From Isoetes taiwanensis (taxonomy: Eukaryota > Streptophyta > Lycopodiopsida > Isoetales > Isoetaceae): 64,000 bases of DNA. The notes under the pieces are model-generated. The model saw only the letters and a list, made by a program, of their open reading frames with translations, made no database searches and was not told the origin of the DNA. Position 1 is the first letter of the stretch. Every line of letters begins with the position of its first letter. The stretch covers positions 246,001 through 310,000 of the forward strand of contig JAJEKV010000249.1 in assembly GCA_021234155.1 (NCBI GenBank), written 5' to 3'. A program made the position numbers and the translations under genes. Of the stretch, positions 11,083-24,973 are shown one piece after another.

Positions 11083-11236
11083 GGCTACATGTTGCTTCAG
11101 CAGGTCCAGTCTGGTGCAATCCAGAGTTATACCAGACTTCTTATAGTGTTCTTGCAATTCAACTGTATCTTATTATTCTTCAAGGAAGAGAGAACTGTTT
11201 CAGAATCTGTGTAATTACCTTTGTAATGTAATTATT
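11083..11236. repeat. 154-bp copia-flanking duplication, right copy
   Basis: Direct repeat of 5782-5935 starting one base after the 5' LTR. Followed by unique sequence ATGGCTCCATTG. Confidence 0.9.
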
Positions 11237-13612
11237 ATGGCTCCATTGCATGTGTTTGCCACATCACATTGTGCTCATTATTTCTGCAAGAAGCAGGTTT
11301 AAGAGACCATGTTAGGTCCTGTAATTCAAGTATGTTGATCTTCATTTTTCTATTCACTGTGTGCCAAGAGAACCAGTTTGTGCTTTCATTGACAACATGA
11401 TTGACTTGGGACCTTAGCCTATAAATCATAGGCTGACGTGACCCCATCTTCTTTTTGGATGGATGGTTAGGGTTGTAGGATATGGCATATCCTATGGTAT
11501 ATTCCATGGATCAAGGGGTAGGATGGAACAATGTGTATGATGGACAAAAGCTAGTAATCAAAACATGGAATGGACAATATGTGTGCTAGGATGGACAAAT
11601 GTTGTTTTGATTACTAGCTTTTTACATTACGTGTTGCACTTGTGAGATGGCAGGTTCTCCTAGAAATTAATTTAGTTTTGGATCAAACAGGAAGAAAAGA
11701 AATGCTAAAGAATGGATTTAGGCATCAAAATCTTCGAGATTTGGATCAAACAACTTTTAAAACAAACAATATTAACATTTCAACAGGGGGGCCGAATTCG
11801 CCCGGGGGGGGGGGGAGGGGAAAGGGAGGGGGGCGTTTGCTTCGATCGGGCCTGGTGTCAGATCCTTTAGTCGGGGCGGCGGATAAGCCAAACTAGCCGT
11901 GAAACCAAATTTAACGATGGCTCTATTATCATGGAATATCATTCAACAATTGTTCCACCTCCACAACAATAGTAAAAGAAACATGATCCGATAATCTCTA
12001 AAACTGATGTAAAATTCAAGGGACCATGCTCTATGGCCAAAGAAAATATCATAAAAGAATCGTGCAACAAATTGATGTAAAATTCAGGCGACCATGAATA
12101 AAGCTTCTAGCCCAAGTATTTAAACCCCTTGCCAAAGAGGCAGCACTAGTGAGGCTACTCGACAAGCAAGGATCTACATCGAAGAGATTAGTCTATTTCC
12201 TGCCTGATGCAGCCACCGACATATAAGAATCAAAATTAGTGCCTCCTTAGCCAAGATAATCCACAAGCACGAAGAATTGAAAGCCATGCAATCAGTGGAC
12301 CATCTAGATTCAAATATGGATTAAGCATCCAACAACTTAGAAGATGAAGAACAGAAGACTTGGAAATAAGCAACATCTATAAGAGCTTACCTCAGCTGCC
12401 TTGAAAAATAATGCATCAACCAACCAGCATGAGAGAAGACATGAATCTGTGAAAAAGCCAAGACAGACGTTTATGTCTATTTCTCTCCTTAACTCCACTA
12501 TTCCGAAAACTCGCCAGAACCAGTGGAATCCAACCATTATTTACAAAGTACTTTCATCTTGTTGTTGAACTGCGGAAGCTATAACAAACCGGGTTGTAAG
12601 CTTCTTTCTAACAATCAGATATGTGTTTCTTCATGCCGCATGCAAACAAACCAGTTAAACTCTCGTCCCTGCTTCAGAACCTCTATCTGGTCAGACCTCT
12701 ACTATAGAACGTTCTAAGCTGCTGATCTCCCAAAATGGTTGCAAGAAGCTCAAAAAACCTCTGCGCCTGTCACCAATGTTGCATCTCGCCTTTGTTCTAA
12801 TGTCGGGAAAGGTCATAAAGCAACCGCAGTCTACGAAAACCTACAAAACACAAGGATATTAGTCACACCTTCCCTAAACTTCAAGAGCAGAAGGAAAAAA
12901 CTTCAAGAACAGAAGGAAAATAGAAGCAGAACAGAAGATAAAGATCTTTCAAACTCAAAATAACCTCCAGCAACAAGATTAAGCGAAAACACTAAAAAAC
13001 TCCATTTTAAGTAAATAACCACTTCATAGGTAGCTCGAAGCTCCAGCAGTACAAAACAGTAAAAAAGTTAGCAAGCGCCTCGACGACGACGGAGATCGCC
13101 ATCGCCGAATCTCTGAAAGTTCGCCATAGCTAAGCTCAACTCAAAAAGGAAAGAAAAAAGTGACGACAAGAAGGGAAAAAAAAAAAAATGAAGTCCTAGT
13201 TGTTGCCTCGTGTACGCTAAACACTGGCCATGTAGTCCACGTGCGTGAATCGATGGGCAGTCGGGCCGCTTGTGGCGGCGCCGCTAGGCGGTTTCCCACC
13301 GGAAACCCCTTCCTACCCATGGTTCCCTAGCACATACATTTGCTGGCTTCCTTTATTGCGACGTGTTAGTTGTTGATTTGAGGGTTTACCGCAACACGAT
13401 ACTTTATTTTTTTTTCGAGTTTAACAAAAAGTCAGAAAATGGAACTCTCAGAGAAGCAGCGGTCTCAACCATCGCTAGAATGCCTAAGCCTATCAGTTAT
13501 TCTTCAAGATCCAGCTTTTTTTGTTCTATCAAATACAGCACTGTCATGTATGTTAATAATTGTGGTGGATCCGGTCCGATTTAGTGGTATTTGGGCCATT
13601 CGATGAGACAAG
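11237..13612. other. Gene-free stretch upstream of the NRAMP gene
   Basis: No open frame with a recognisable domain. It holds a G-rich tract at 11785-11832. The GC-richer part near 13070-13330 is where the NRAMP promoter and 5' leader are expected; no TATA box is convincing. Confidence 0.5.
11785..11832 (+). other. G-rich tract, possible G-quadruplex
   Basis: Runs of six, twelve and more G residues are separated by short linkers in otherwise AT-rich DNA. The embedded GGCCGAATTCGCCC resembles a cloning-vector edge, but chance is possible. Confidence 0.5.
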
Positions 13613-16600
13613 ATGAGCTCAGGAGACGTTTTGGATGACCATGATTTGTTATTAATTGAAACATTTCGAAGAAGTGATTCTGATACCAGGCTAGATGGTG
13701 CAAATCATGCTAAGCGTTTGGGACAGGATACTGAGAATTCTAAAGCCAACATGGTTTATGTCCCTGAGGTAATTGTCATACCCTAGGAAAATGGCTGCTT
13801 TACACAAATTAGGGTTGAGGAGTGAGGTTACCTGCGCTGATGTACGTTGTATTGGGACTGTTCATGTTGTTGTATTACAGAAAAGAGGGTGGAAGAAACT
13901 ACTAGCATACGTTGGACCCGGCTTTCTTGTTGCAATTGCGTACATTGATCCCGGAAACTGTAAGCAAGCTACTGCAAGATCTCTTCAATGGAGTTTTGAG
14001 TAGTCTCTTACATTACCATGATTGTTTTCTGATTCAGTTGAGAGTGATCTCCAAGCAGGAGCAAAATATAAGTTTGAGGTAACCTTCTATGCGCTTTTGA
14101 TTTTCTCACGATGGCATTTTCAATCTTGCTAAGAGAATTTGGATATATAGGCCATTTTATGTGATAATTGTAGCTTTCAGTACAAGTGGACATTTCCATG
14201 TTTATAACATGCACATTAAAATTGCTGGATTCCCACTCTTCCCAAATGAGAAATTGAAGATCGCAAGCTAAAGGCATATCTTGCTTATTTCAATTAGCTT
14301 TTTTACAGCGCATTCAATTATCTTGCAGCACTTCATTTGTTTTATTTTAAGTGAATACTAGGTAGCATCTCGCTGATGTTCATTTAAGTAACTTCTGCAA
14401 GATTGTGGTATTTATCGTTCCATGTATTTAATTTGACTTCATAAAGACGCATATTGTTTTATATATCAAATTTAGCAAATTAAAATTATCAAACTCCATA
14501 ACGTGGCATAACTGTGGCAATTCTATATACACAAGTCATATAGGTGGTAATATTTGCCGTTGAGATGAAGCTTATCAAAAATATCATTATAAGCTTTAGC
14601 ACTTGGAGTGCAAGACTTTCAACGTTTAAATTACATTTACTACTTATGTCATTCCTATTTGCATGCATTAATTGGGGTGCGATGTTCGTGCATATCAGCT
14701 TCTATGGGTGTTATTAGTAGCAACTATAGCAGGCACGCTTATTCAGTCACTTGCCGCAAACCTTGGAGTTGTAACTGGTAAGTTATTGACCTCTTGCACT
14801 CTTTCAGCTGCCACAATGCTTAGAAAAACATGATCACTAATTATTGCTTTAGAGGTTTCATATCATTTGCATTGTCAATTCTTGATATTGTAACATGACC
14901 CATCAATAGTTAGCCCATATCTAAAAATCAAGCTAGCTTAATGATGACAAGATAATAATAAGTAGAATGCATGATCTTCGATCCATGTTGTTTCATTGAT
15001 TCATGTTGTTTCACTGAAAGAAGTCTTCTTCAATTGAGGATATTTATTTTGACTAACAAGACCCGACAAAAAGCTAACTGTGCTGCCATATTTTTGACCT
15101 ATTATGCTTCAATTTCCACTCCTTGAATCATATACGTTGTAAAATGGAGATGACTGACAATTAATCTGCTATTGACCTATGATGACAATCTACAAGTTCA
15201 GCTGCCCTTTCGTAAAGAGGTTCTATGATTGCTTAAATATGTGCAGAAGAGTTTTTTGAATGTATAATAATTTGTCTGGTTTGCTCAGATAAAAGATGTT
15301 ATGCAGGTAGGCATCTTTCTGAACATTGTCGTGCTGAATACCCCCAGAAGGCTAATATCATTTTATGGCTACTCGCAGAAGTTGCCATTATTGCAAGTGA
15401 TATTCCGGAAGGTTGAGGCCACTGTTTTAGGCTTGACATTATAGTTTTCATCTCTCATGGCTTTCTCTCTGTCAATTCTGCAGTTATTGGGACAGCATAT
15501 GCTCTGAATATGCTTTTCCATCTAGAGCTTTGGGTTGGAGTGCTTCTTACTGGTTTCAGTACGCTGATGTTTCTTGCAATGCAGAAATATGGAGTATGTG
15601 TCAATAATGGCCCTTTTAACAGGTTCCAGGGGCTTAATTGTTCATGTTATTTTTTTAGTTAAGCAACTATAATATGTCCTTTGGTACCTACAGTTGCATT
15701 TCTTGTCTATACAGGTCCGCAAGCTGGAAATGTTCATTTCATTCTTGGTGTTTACAATTGCGAGCTGTTTCTTAGTCGAGATGGTAAATGCAAAACCATT
15801 GGGTGGGGAGTTGGTGAAAGGGCTCTTTGTGCCCAATCTTAGCGGCCATGGTGCAACTGGCATTGCTATTTCCTTGTTTGGAGCAATGGTTATGCCGTAG
15901 GTCACTTTTTTTTTGCTCCTGTCATATAACAGTTTCCATTAAGCTAATTATTTTCCATTTTCTTTGCAGGCATAACCTGTATCTACATTCAGCTCTTGTG
16001 TTATCAAGATCAACCCCTCGGACAGCTGAAGGGATTAGGGTAATTGTTTCTTATCTTCCAATACATCGTTTAAAAGCTTTTAGGATGTCTAAGTTCTGAA
16101 ACGTGATTGGAAGTCTTAGTTTTAAATCCCGTGATGCCGTGATTTACATTGCTATTGCACCAGTTATCGATTATATGGGACCCACATTTGCATCCAAATG
16201 TATTTCCTATTGAATTGCTAGCAAAAAAATAAGTGTACGTGTAGGAGATTGAATGCAGTTTTTTGACTTTAAGGGAGAACCAGAGACACTGACTGAGGCT
16301 ATTTGTTCTTTACTTATGTAAAGGATGGGTGCAGGTACAACTTGATTGAATGCAGCTTTGCCCTTCTAGTGTCATTTGCAATAAACCTAGCTGTGGTTTC
16401 TGTGAGCGGAGCTGTTTGTAGTGAAAGCCTGTCTCCAGATGATCTCAAAAGATGTAGTGACCTAGATCTCAACCAAGCTTCATTCCTCCTAAGAGTAAGC
16501 AACTTGTTCTCAGAGTAAGCCGCCTTTGATATTTTATTTATTTGTCTTGCTTTATCTCTAGGAGGGTCTCAACTTGATTTGGTTTTTGGTCACATGAAGC

Positions 16601-19117
16601 TTTTGTAATTACGGCTGTGTGAGCCATCTTCGATCTCTTATTTATTTGTCTTGCGTTATCTCTAGGGGATCTCAACTTTATATGTTTTTGGTGACATGAA
16701 GCTTTTGTAATCGTTGTCCATTTCCTTTTCTTTCATTTTTCTTTTCACTCATTCCTGAGAAGTTTACAACCTATAGCATGTGAAACGGATATTGCATTTC
16801 ATTGAGTACGTTCGTTTTTCTGTCTTTACATTTGAAATATTATGTGGGGTCCATTTCAAATTTTTGAGTGCTCGATAATTTTATGCGGACTGTTAAATTC
16901 TGCAGAATGTTCTTGGTAGATGGAGCTCTACATTATTTGCAATTGCTTTACTTGCATCTGGGCAGAGCTCGACAATAACTGGAACTTATGCAGGCCAGTA
17001 TGTCATGCAGGTGGGTCTTTTTGGTTTGTCTCATTAGCATAACAAATTCAAGAGTCATTCCATAGCGCTGAAAAAAGTTTTACGAGACAATACAGTGATG
17101 TATAAAGCAGAAAAAGTGATGGGTGAGCAATGTTGAGTTAGGCTTTGAAAAGGCAAGGATGCTTTGGATACCTAGAATTGCCCAAAGATTAAAAAAAATA
17201 CAAGTTGGCATTTTATCTCGTATTATTGTAATGATTTTCATTTTGTATATTGTCAATTGCTATTAAAGTTAGTGAAACACTTAGGAGAATATTTTGCAAA
17301 TTCGTTGGAATGTCATAGGTGGGCTTATTTTGTTAAAGGGACTAGATTCATCATGATCTATATGACCCAGCATGTATTTGTCTTGTCCTAGCATGCCGAA
17401 GAGTAATCCATATCCTGCTCATTATAAGGCAAGCATTTTTAGAAATTGTAACAATAGCGTTGTTTCAATATAAAAATTGCTAGCTCCCTGAAAGTAAAAG
17501 GCTTCTTGGTGTGCCAATTTGTTTCAAATTTGTGTCGCACATATCAGGGTATGACAACTTTGAATCCCTTGCCAAACTGTTTTGAGTATCCGGTGGGATT
17601 GTTAGGTTGTGGGGCATTGACACTTTTTATTTATCAGCATAGTTTAATAGTCGTAATTGGTTGTGCTAACTTGGATAAATGTGCAATTAGGGCTTCTTGG
17701 AACTACGATTTACTGCATGGCTTAGGAACATGTTGACTAGGTGTGTCGCAATTCTTCCTAGTTTAGTTGTTGCTCTTATTGGAGGCTCCAGTGGTGCTGG
17801 CAAATTGATTATAATATCTTCGGTATGTACTGATGAGTTTAGTTGTAATTAGAGGCTTGGTTGATTCACAGTTATTCTCACCATGTTTCTTTTGTGACTT
17901 AGATGATTCTTTCGTTTGAACTACCATTTGCTCTCTTACCATTGCTGAAATTCACAAGCAGCCCAATAAAGATGGGTCCCCATGTTAGTTCGATAAAGGT
18001 CTGTATTTCTTGAAGTTTACTTCTGGAATATGTTTTAATTTCATAATTACAAGTCACATTCTATGGCAACATCTATGGCATGTATCTATGTTCTTATATA
18101 AGCACCTAACCATCGTTACCAGGGTCGAATATGAGAGTAGTAATGAGTGTTTGTTAACTACAATGTGTAAGTCAATAGTTTATATGCTTTATTTTGAGCC
18201 AGAGAGCCCTAAATTGATCCACTTGTCAAGAATGGCAAGTTCTCTCCTCTTTAGCTATCAGATAAGGTCTCCAGCTATTTCGATGACCAAAGCACAATCA
18301 AGCTCTATTCCTTTGTTGAGAGAAAATAAATGCAGTAGCTCAAGGAAGTTTCAGAAACTTGGTGGGTTTAATTCAGCTTGCACACCCTTCCATCTTGAAT
18401 TTTGTAAGCAAATCTTGCGTATCTAAATCGAGACCATATTTTTGCTGCCATCAAACTAATGAAGGAAGCCTAAACCTATCATCTCAGAAGGTTCGTGCAG
18501 TACTCAGGCTTCATCAATTTATGTGCTTTTCATCATTTGCTGTGGTCCTGAAAACTCCAACCATCATGTTTCTGCATTGTCTTTTAGTTGTTAATATTTC
18601 TCTAATCTGCATGCATAATCTTCCTTGCCTATAATCTACACTTCCTATCCCGATGAGTTTACAGACAATAACTTTCTTATACTTGGCTTCCTTGCAATTG
18701 CAGTGTTTTGATTTAACCCCTGTGCCTTATATGGAATGTGTTTATATAATCTGTATAGCAGAATGATCATTATCAGTCTTTCTTTTGACTTGTCCCACTG
18801 TACAGGTCACAGCGGTAACCTGGATAATAGGAGTTTGCTTGATTGCAGTCAACATGTTTTATCTCAGTAGTGGATTTGTAAAATGGATTCGAAACTCAGG
18901 CTTGCCACGAAGCAGTTTGGCATTCATTGCAGTGATTGGTTTTGCTGCACTGTTGGCTTACATTAGCATGATTTGTTATCTAGCATTTCGGACAGACAAA
19001 GCAGAAACCTATTTACTTGAAACTGCAGATACTGATGAAGAAACGCTTATAGTAAAAACTAAGGAGATGGAACTCATGGACCAATCTTCTAATGACCACT
19101 CGAGAACCTTTTCATAA
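13613..19117 (+). CDS. NRAMP divalent-metal transporter, 13 exons, intact
   Basis: Thirteen exons join in frame with canonical GT/AG borders into 545 residues: 13613-13768, 13881-13959, 14038-14078, 14699-14777, 15307-15411, 15484-15593, 15715-15896, 15970-16039, 16324-16494, 16906-17010, 17691-17822, 17903-17998, 18806-19117. Family hallmarks are intact: DPGN of TM1 (about residues 75-78), MPH of TM6 (about 250-252) and the transport signature [19 protein letters not shown] (about 350-368). NRAMPs are proton-coupled Fe2+/Mn2+ importers with 11-12 TM helices. The text ([30 protein letters not shown]) looks closer to the plant NRAMP1/6 group than to NRAMP2/3/4. The start is the first ATG in frame; an ATG at 13603 is out of frame. 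The N-terminal 50 residues are acidic and soluble. Length and motifs are normal, so the gene is probably functional; plasma membrane versus organelle location cannot be told. Confidence 0.95.
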
Positions 19118-22100
19118 ATATAAGGAAATTTTTTTTTGACTTGCGACCTTATTAGATGTCCGCAAAATGTGCTACTATTGTCGGTGCTTTAGCTCTTTTA
19201 ATATCTCTATTATCAAGGATTTCCGTTAAAATCAACGAACTAGATTTCAACTACGACAATTTGGAATGTTTTAGGCAGGCGTGCTGTGCGAGCATCAACA
19301 TAAAGCCCTTACCATGCAAAGCAATTGTCTTATGTAGCTCTCACATATTACGGCCCCGATTGGAGGAGCCTTCTTCTAACGTTTGAAGTCTGAAGGCCCG
19401 GGGGGTGCACCTCTATATATGGACAGATGGCATGTGCGTTCGAGGGGTCACAGAAAAACCCTTGTATACGCCTTTTTGGAGTAGAAAAACCCATACCATA
19501 CGGGTTTTCGAATTAACATACATTATAGCTCCTATCTCTGTACCTTTTGTGAGGACATAGGTCTAAGGTTCCATTTAGAGGCCACACATGCTTGCATGGA
19601 CCCCTCACGTTCCAGGGTAAACATGACACATTCACCTTGATCACATGACACATTCACCTTGATCACGGGGTCTTTATAATGGTTACTTGATTTATTTAAT
19701 TAGTATTTTATTGATATACTGAAGTGGTATGATTATTTGATAATGTTTTTTATGGGGTTTATGGGTTTTTTCTATCTTTTGTTTTGCGCCACTGATCCGG
19801 GGAATATTCTACAAATTGTGCCAGATCAAGGACCAGGGATTTTTCCACCAGAAATCTTAGCCCCACTTCCAATGGTGCAAAAGTGCTCAATGGTCTACGT
19901 GCACATTGGAAAAACCGAGGGCCAAAGAAAACTCAATGGCAGGCATCATTCCTGGCGACCTGTGCCAAACTAGACTGCCTGAATGGATCCTCCGCTGCTG
20001 CCAAGATTTTGAACTGCATGAATGAATCTGCCAGCGTCAATCCTGCCAGCGTCAATCCTGCGCTGCTAGTGCAGTGCAGCTACTTCTTGGGCCAGAATCC
20101 ATCCTCTTCACAGCAACCAAATATACCTGCAGAACACGCAGACACAGATATGCCCTGCGGAAAAGAAAGAAAGATAAGCTTCTGCCCCTGCTTCTGCTCT
20201 GCGCTGAGAAATAGATAGCGGCCAAAGAAGCCAAACAAGGCATTTAAATAACAAGCCAAAGAAGCCGATTCAGGTAAATAGCTGCTCCACAGGAAGCAGG
20301 AACAACCACGACCAAGCTGGCATGCCGCTTGTTGCCGGAATGCCGGAAATATAGACAAAGAAAACGAAATAAACAAAAAAGCCCATGCAACCGAAGCCTG
20401 TGTAAAACCAAAACAAAGGAGCCACGGATCTTCACGCCCTTCACCACAGCAACATGAAGAGCCCTGCGCTGCAAAGCCCTGTCAATCCGATTTGCAAAGC
20501 CCTGCGCTGCTCGCCCTCTCCCCAAAATAAGGAGCCTAAAATAGAAAGCAGCATGCCCTTTCATCCGCACAGCATTACTTTTTCTATTCCAAGATGGCAA
20601 GAAATCATGAAAACACATCAAAATAGTAACATGACCACTAAACGCCATTAAGCTGCTCAAACAACGCAAAATATACCCTTTTCTATACAATACGACACTA
20701 AAATCATAGTCCCAACCACTGATTCCCAAATACGAAACAAAAATCGCAGAAGTTTATTTAACTATGTGGTTCAAATAAGTAACATATGCATTAAACTATT
20801 ATCCTTGTTGGAACGGTTTTCTAATGAAGCTAACTATATCGTTTCCTATAAACCCCATAGGGCGATGTAATTGATATTAATGCACTTACTAAGCCATACT
20901 CAACTTGGAAAGCATTATCATTTTGCAAACTTAAGTGGTGAATCAATCAATATGAGTTTCTTCAACAAACTATATTGAACTTTCTAATATCAATTCATAT
21001 AGAAGGGTTCAGGGATTTGAATCCTGGTATTTCCATCTGACCCAAAATGCAACCAACAAATCTAAATATCTAGTCTAGAATTAATAAAATTAAACTAGTG
21101 AAAGATCGAAGTCGTCCCATTCAACATGTTTATCACTATTTGTTGTTGACAGCATAACAACATATTCGCTGTGAACAGCTAAAATTTATCAGTCGTTAGC
21201 TTTTCAAATGTCTGCACCATATTGCACCAAGAATGAAGCACATCTGATGTTATAATTCTACACAAAGTCCAGGAAGTGGCTACAAGGGGGAAGAGCGAGA
21301 ACCACTTAAGTAAAACAGTTCATTGTATCGTTTCCTTCCCTTTTCATAATAGCTGAGGATCAAAAAGCACTAGATTTTATGACAGACTAAGTCAAACTTA
21401 GTAACTGATAATGATGCAGTACCAAGTATTAGTGGTTCCAATTCTGCTCATAAATACAAAGCCTGGAAAACAATATAGCAATGAAATATGCACATCTTCG
21501 GCTTCTTTGAGTTTAAAAAAGGGTAGTAAAAGTTCAAAACCTTTGAGCTTGGTAGATTATTAGAGGATTAGAATTATTCTTTCAATCATACTGATTATAT
21601 ACCTCTTTATACAGCCTGATAGCAGACAGATCGACTCAATCCAAAAGCTGTGATGTTGTTCCTCCAATCCAGCCTAGAGCAGCAACTTAACCCTAGTCCT
21701 TCGATTAGAGTGACGAGTAAATCAGACGCCAAGGCCAGTTACAAAATGTTACTCAAGTTCTTCATACTTAGGATTACAATTGTTCTTTCAATCATACTGA
21801 TCGTATACCTCCTTATACAGCCTGATAGCAGGCAGATCGACTTAATCCAAAAGCTGTGATGTTGTTCCTCCAGCCCAGCCTAGAGCAACAACTTAACCTA
21901 GTCCTATGATTAGAGTGATGAGTAAATCAGATGCCAGTGCCTATTATAGGGAAAAGGATAATAATGTCAAGGGTTGAAAAACCATACCAGGTTGATTCCT
22001 CCGTGACAAATACACTGCTTGCAACATGAAGATGAAAAATTCTTTGTTTATATGCCTTAGGAAGATCTGGGCTGTGTATCATCCTTTTGTGTGAAGCCTG

Positions 22101-24973
22101 TGTGTGCTACCTGATGATATTACAATAAAGTGCACCAGAATCTGCAGTTTAAGAACCTACCAAATGCAAAGAACAAAGATTAGCCATTCATGTCATAGAA
22201 TATTTATAAATCACAAAATAGTAAACAAAGTAGTAAAATTGACAAATGGAAAGACAAGATGCTAGAAAACAGAGTAAGTAAATCAAGTTGGTGAATGCCA
22301 AAAGCTATATACCAAAATCTGGTATCAGGTCTGCAGCTAGGCTTATGACAGATTTTACAAAGGCCACTATCTCATTTGCGTTATCTATTCATAAGTCATA
22401 TCCATGCATTATTATATGCTGCTGTATAAACATCATTCTGTCTGAGATACTTCTGATATTCTGATTTTACAGCTACAAAGCCCACATAAATCAACTCCAT
22501 TAATATATCTCATTAATATATCAAGCATGCCACTATGTCATATGCTACTGTTTATGATAATCTATAGCTAGCTTCAATGAATCTACCTCTTACCCAATCC
22601 CTACTGTAAATATCTTGATAAAATATGTTATCAAGCATACAACCATGCCATAGGGTTATCACCAGGCTCGGATACTGTACAGACGTTTTTTGAAGGACAA
22701 GCACAACAATACACAAGGGGAGAGGCAGAGCGCTCAATACATCCACATGTACAAGAAGGGAACACTATTACATATGTGACCCATAAAGTAGCAGCCTATT
22801 TAACAGCACGAGATGTCAGCATGGAGTTGCTTTAGTCCAAGATCAGCATCCTCTTCACAACGGACACAGACCCAGGGCTGACTCATGTCCAGGTCAAAAC
22901 ATGATAATGAGGTCCAAATATTCGCCTGCATAACGCGGGAACAAGCAAATCCAAAAAATTTGCAGCTCGTTCCTCTGCTAAAATTTGCAAAATATTAATC
23001 ATGGTATAATCAGGATTCAATCGCTTCCTAGCATAAATAAAAAGGAAGAAGTTTGTCTGCAAATACCAACGGTTTACCAATATAATATACAGTTGCCGAG
23101 CTGCTCCTAGTCGTACCACACTTGTCCATTCTCGCAACTCAAACAGAACAGGATGGAGCAATTGGCCCAGTGACTCCTGCCAAGAATAATACGTCTAGGA
23201 GTTAACGCACATAAAGATCAATTGTTTTAAATAAGAGCGGCATTTTTGTACCTGGACTATCATACAACATCCCCTTTGCGGCTTTCCCTTGAAAGGTGTA
23301 GAAAGGAGGAACTCATTATCCAATGAGCACTTTCTATTGCTTAATTCTTCAAGATTCTTCCCTGGTTGCAGCGACATATAAAAGGGAAGCATGAAAGATT
23401 GTAAAACAGCATAAAATGCCCTGAAATACTGATTTTCTAGTATTTTTACAAAGTGCTGAGATCTAATGAACCGTGAGACAATTAAAGCTTTTGAAATTGA
23501 AGAGCAAGATGTTGTCATGTGGAAACATGGAAAATTCGTGAAAACCAATCCATATGTGTTAGCAGCAGTTTTCACCAATCCATGTGTATTAGCGGCAGTT
23601 TTCACATTGTAGAGAGCATATCTAACTCTATTGACACATGCTGTGGAGGGGTTCCTCAGTCATAGAGCCAAGCTATTATTCTTATCTATTGTAATGTTTT
23701 GTTTCTCACATCTTCAAAATGCCGATCAAATTTAAAAAGAACGACACTTGTGTTGTATAAATCCTGATGCAGACTGGTTGGTTATGTCTAAGATATGGGT
23801 TTGATAGGCCTGAGGTTCGGGAGAAGGCATGAAGGGCACAAGACCATACTGAAAACCACTCAAAACAGAAGGACGAGACAAAAGGTTGAGGGAAGGACAT
23901 CAGACCTGCAAGGAGCAGGACCACGCATCACTTGACCCACATCATCGAGCACCAGACTACATCACCAGACACCAGCTAAAACCTAGCAGATTTGAATCAA
24001 GAATAAAATACTGAAACAGAATGCAAAGAAACGTGCAATACCTGGAATAGCTGGAATGGACAGTACGGAGATGAATCTGCTAGAAAGGCTAGAAAGGTAA
24101 AAACGAAGCTGGAAATATAAGGATACAATGCTCCTTTCGTCAGATGGATCAAGCTCCCCAAATTGATCATCTACAGAATCTCTCCTTCCCGGCTTTCTTC
24201 CTTCACGTTGAAAGCTGGAAAACGAATGGTGTAGACGTATGGGCTCCCGACCATATACGGTCGACCAAGGCAATAAAAAAACCCTAAACGTGCACTCACT
24301 TGATCAATACGTGTACTCTAAGTGCACCCCCTCTTGGCCTAGCTTGGTCCAAGTCCTCAGTAGCCGCGCTCAGTAGGGACTCTTTCTATCTTGCCACTGA
24401 CTATGTTGTATAGTGCTCACTCACTCCATCGCCTCCATAGCCAGGTGGGCTCCATGCACAGGCTGCATATAATAGGAACTAAAGGGTCTAAACTAGAAGT
24501 ATCGTCTACACAAGGCTACTAAATCTCTACCCCCCCTTCCCAATACAAGAGGTGCAAACATGATCAACCAACATCATATATCCACATATTATGATAATTG
24601 TTTATGAATAAGAAGTAATCCTAATCACATGCATCTAACATGCATCCTAATCCACATATCATGATAAATAATAAGAATAACATCTAATCCTAATCACATG
24701 CATCTAACTTACAGTTAGGGTTCATTGATTAGGGTTCGAGATCCAAACTGAGGGTTCAAGAATGGCTCTACTAGAGATATGTGATGCTAACTCATCTAGA
24801 ATCCTAACTTCTAGATGATATATCAAGGAAACTGCTCCAAATACATGCTCCAGAGGAACTTCCACCTGCTCCTGGCATCTCCATCACGCTGTAGTGGTTT
24901 AGGGTAGCTCCCACTCCTTCTGATGCGCACTTGCTCTTAGGGCTGCTACACTATGCTATGCTGCAGCAGACTG
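19118..24973. other. Long gene-free stretch with repeats
   Basis: The NRAMP 3' region starts here. No open frame shows a domain; those at 19900-20730 look like chance. There are tandem duplications at 19624-19668 (22-bp unit), 21562-21945, 23547-23608 (about 31-bp unit) and about 24583-24715. A segment at 19395-19510 resembles one at 59780-59880. Confidence 0.5.
21562..21945. repeat. Tandem duplication, two copies, period about 206 bp
   Basis: The block TTCTTTCAATCATACTGAT...CTTATACAGCCTGATAGCA...GATTAGAGTGA.GAGTAAATC occurs twice directly with scattered substitutions. Confidence 0.85.

Noticed and set aside
20244-20729. 161-aa minus-strand open frame
   Set aside because: No recognisable motif, and the region resembles repeat DNA also seen near 41400-42300.
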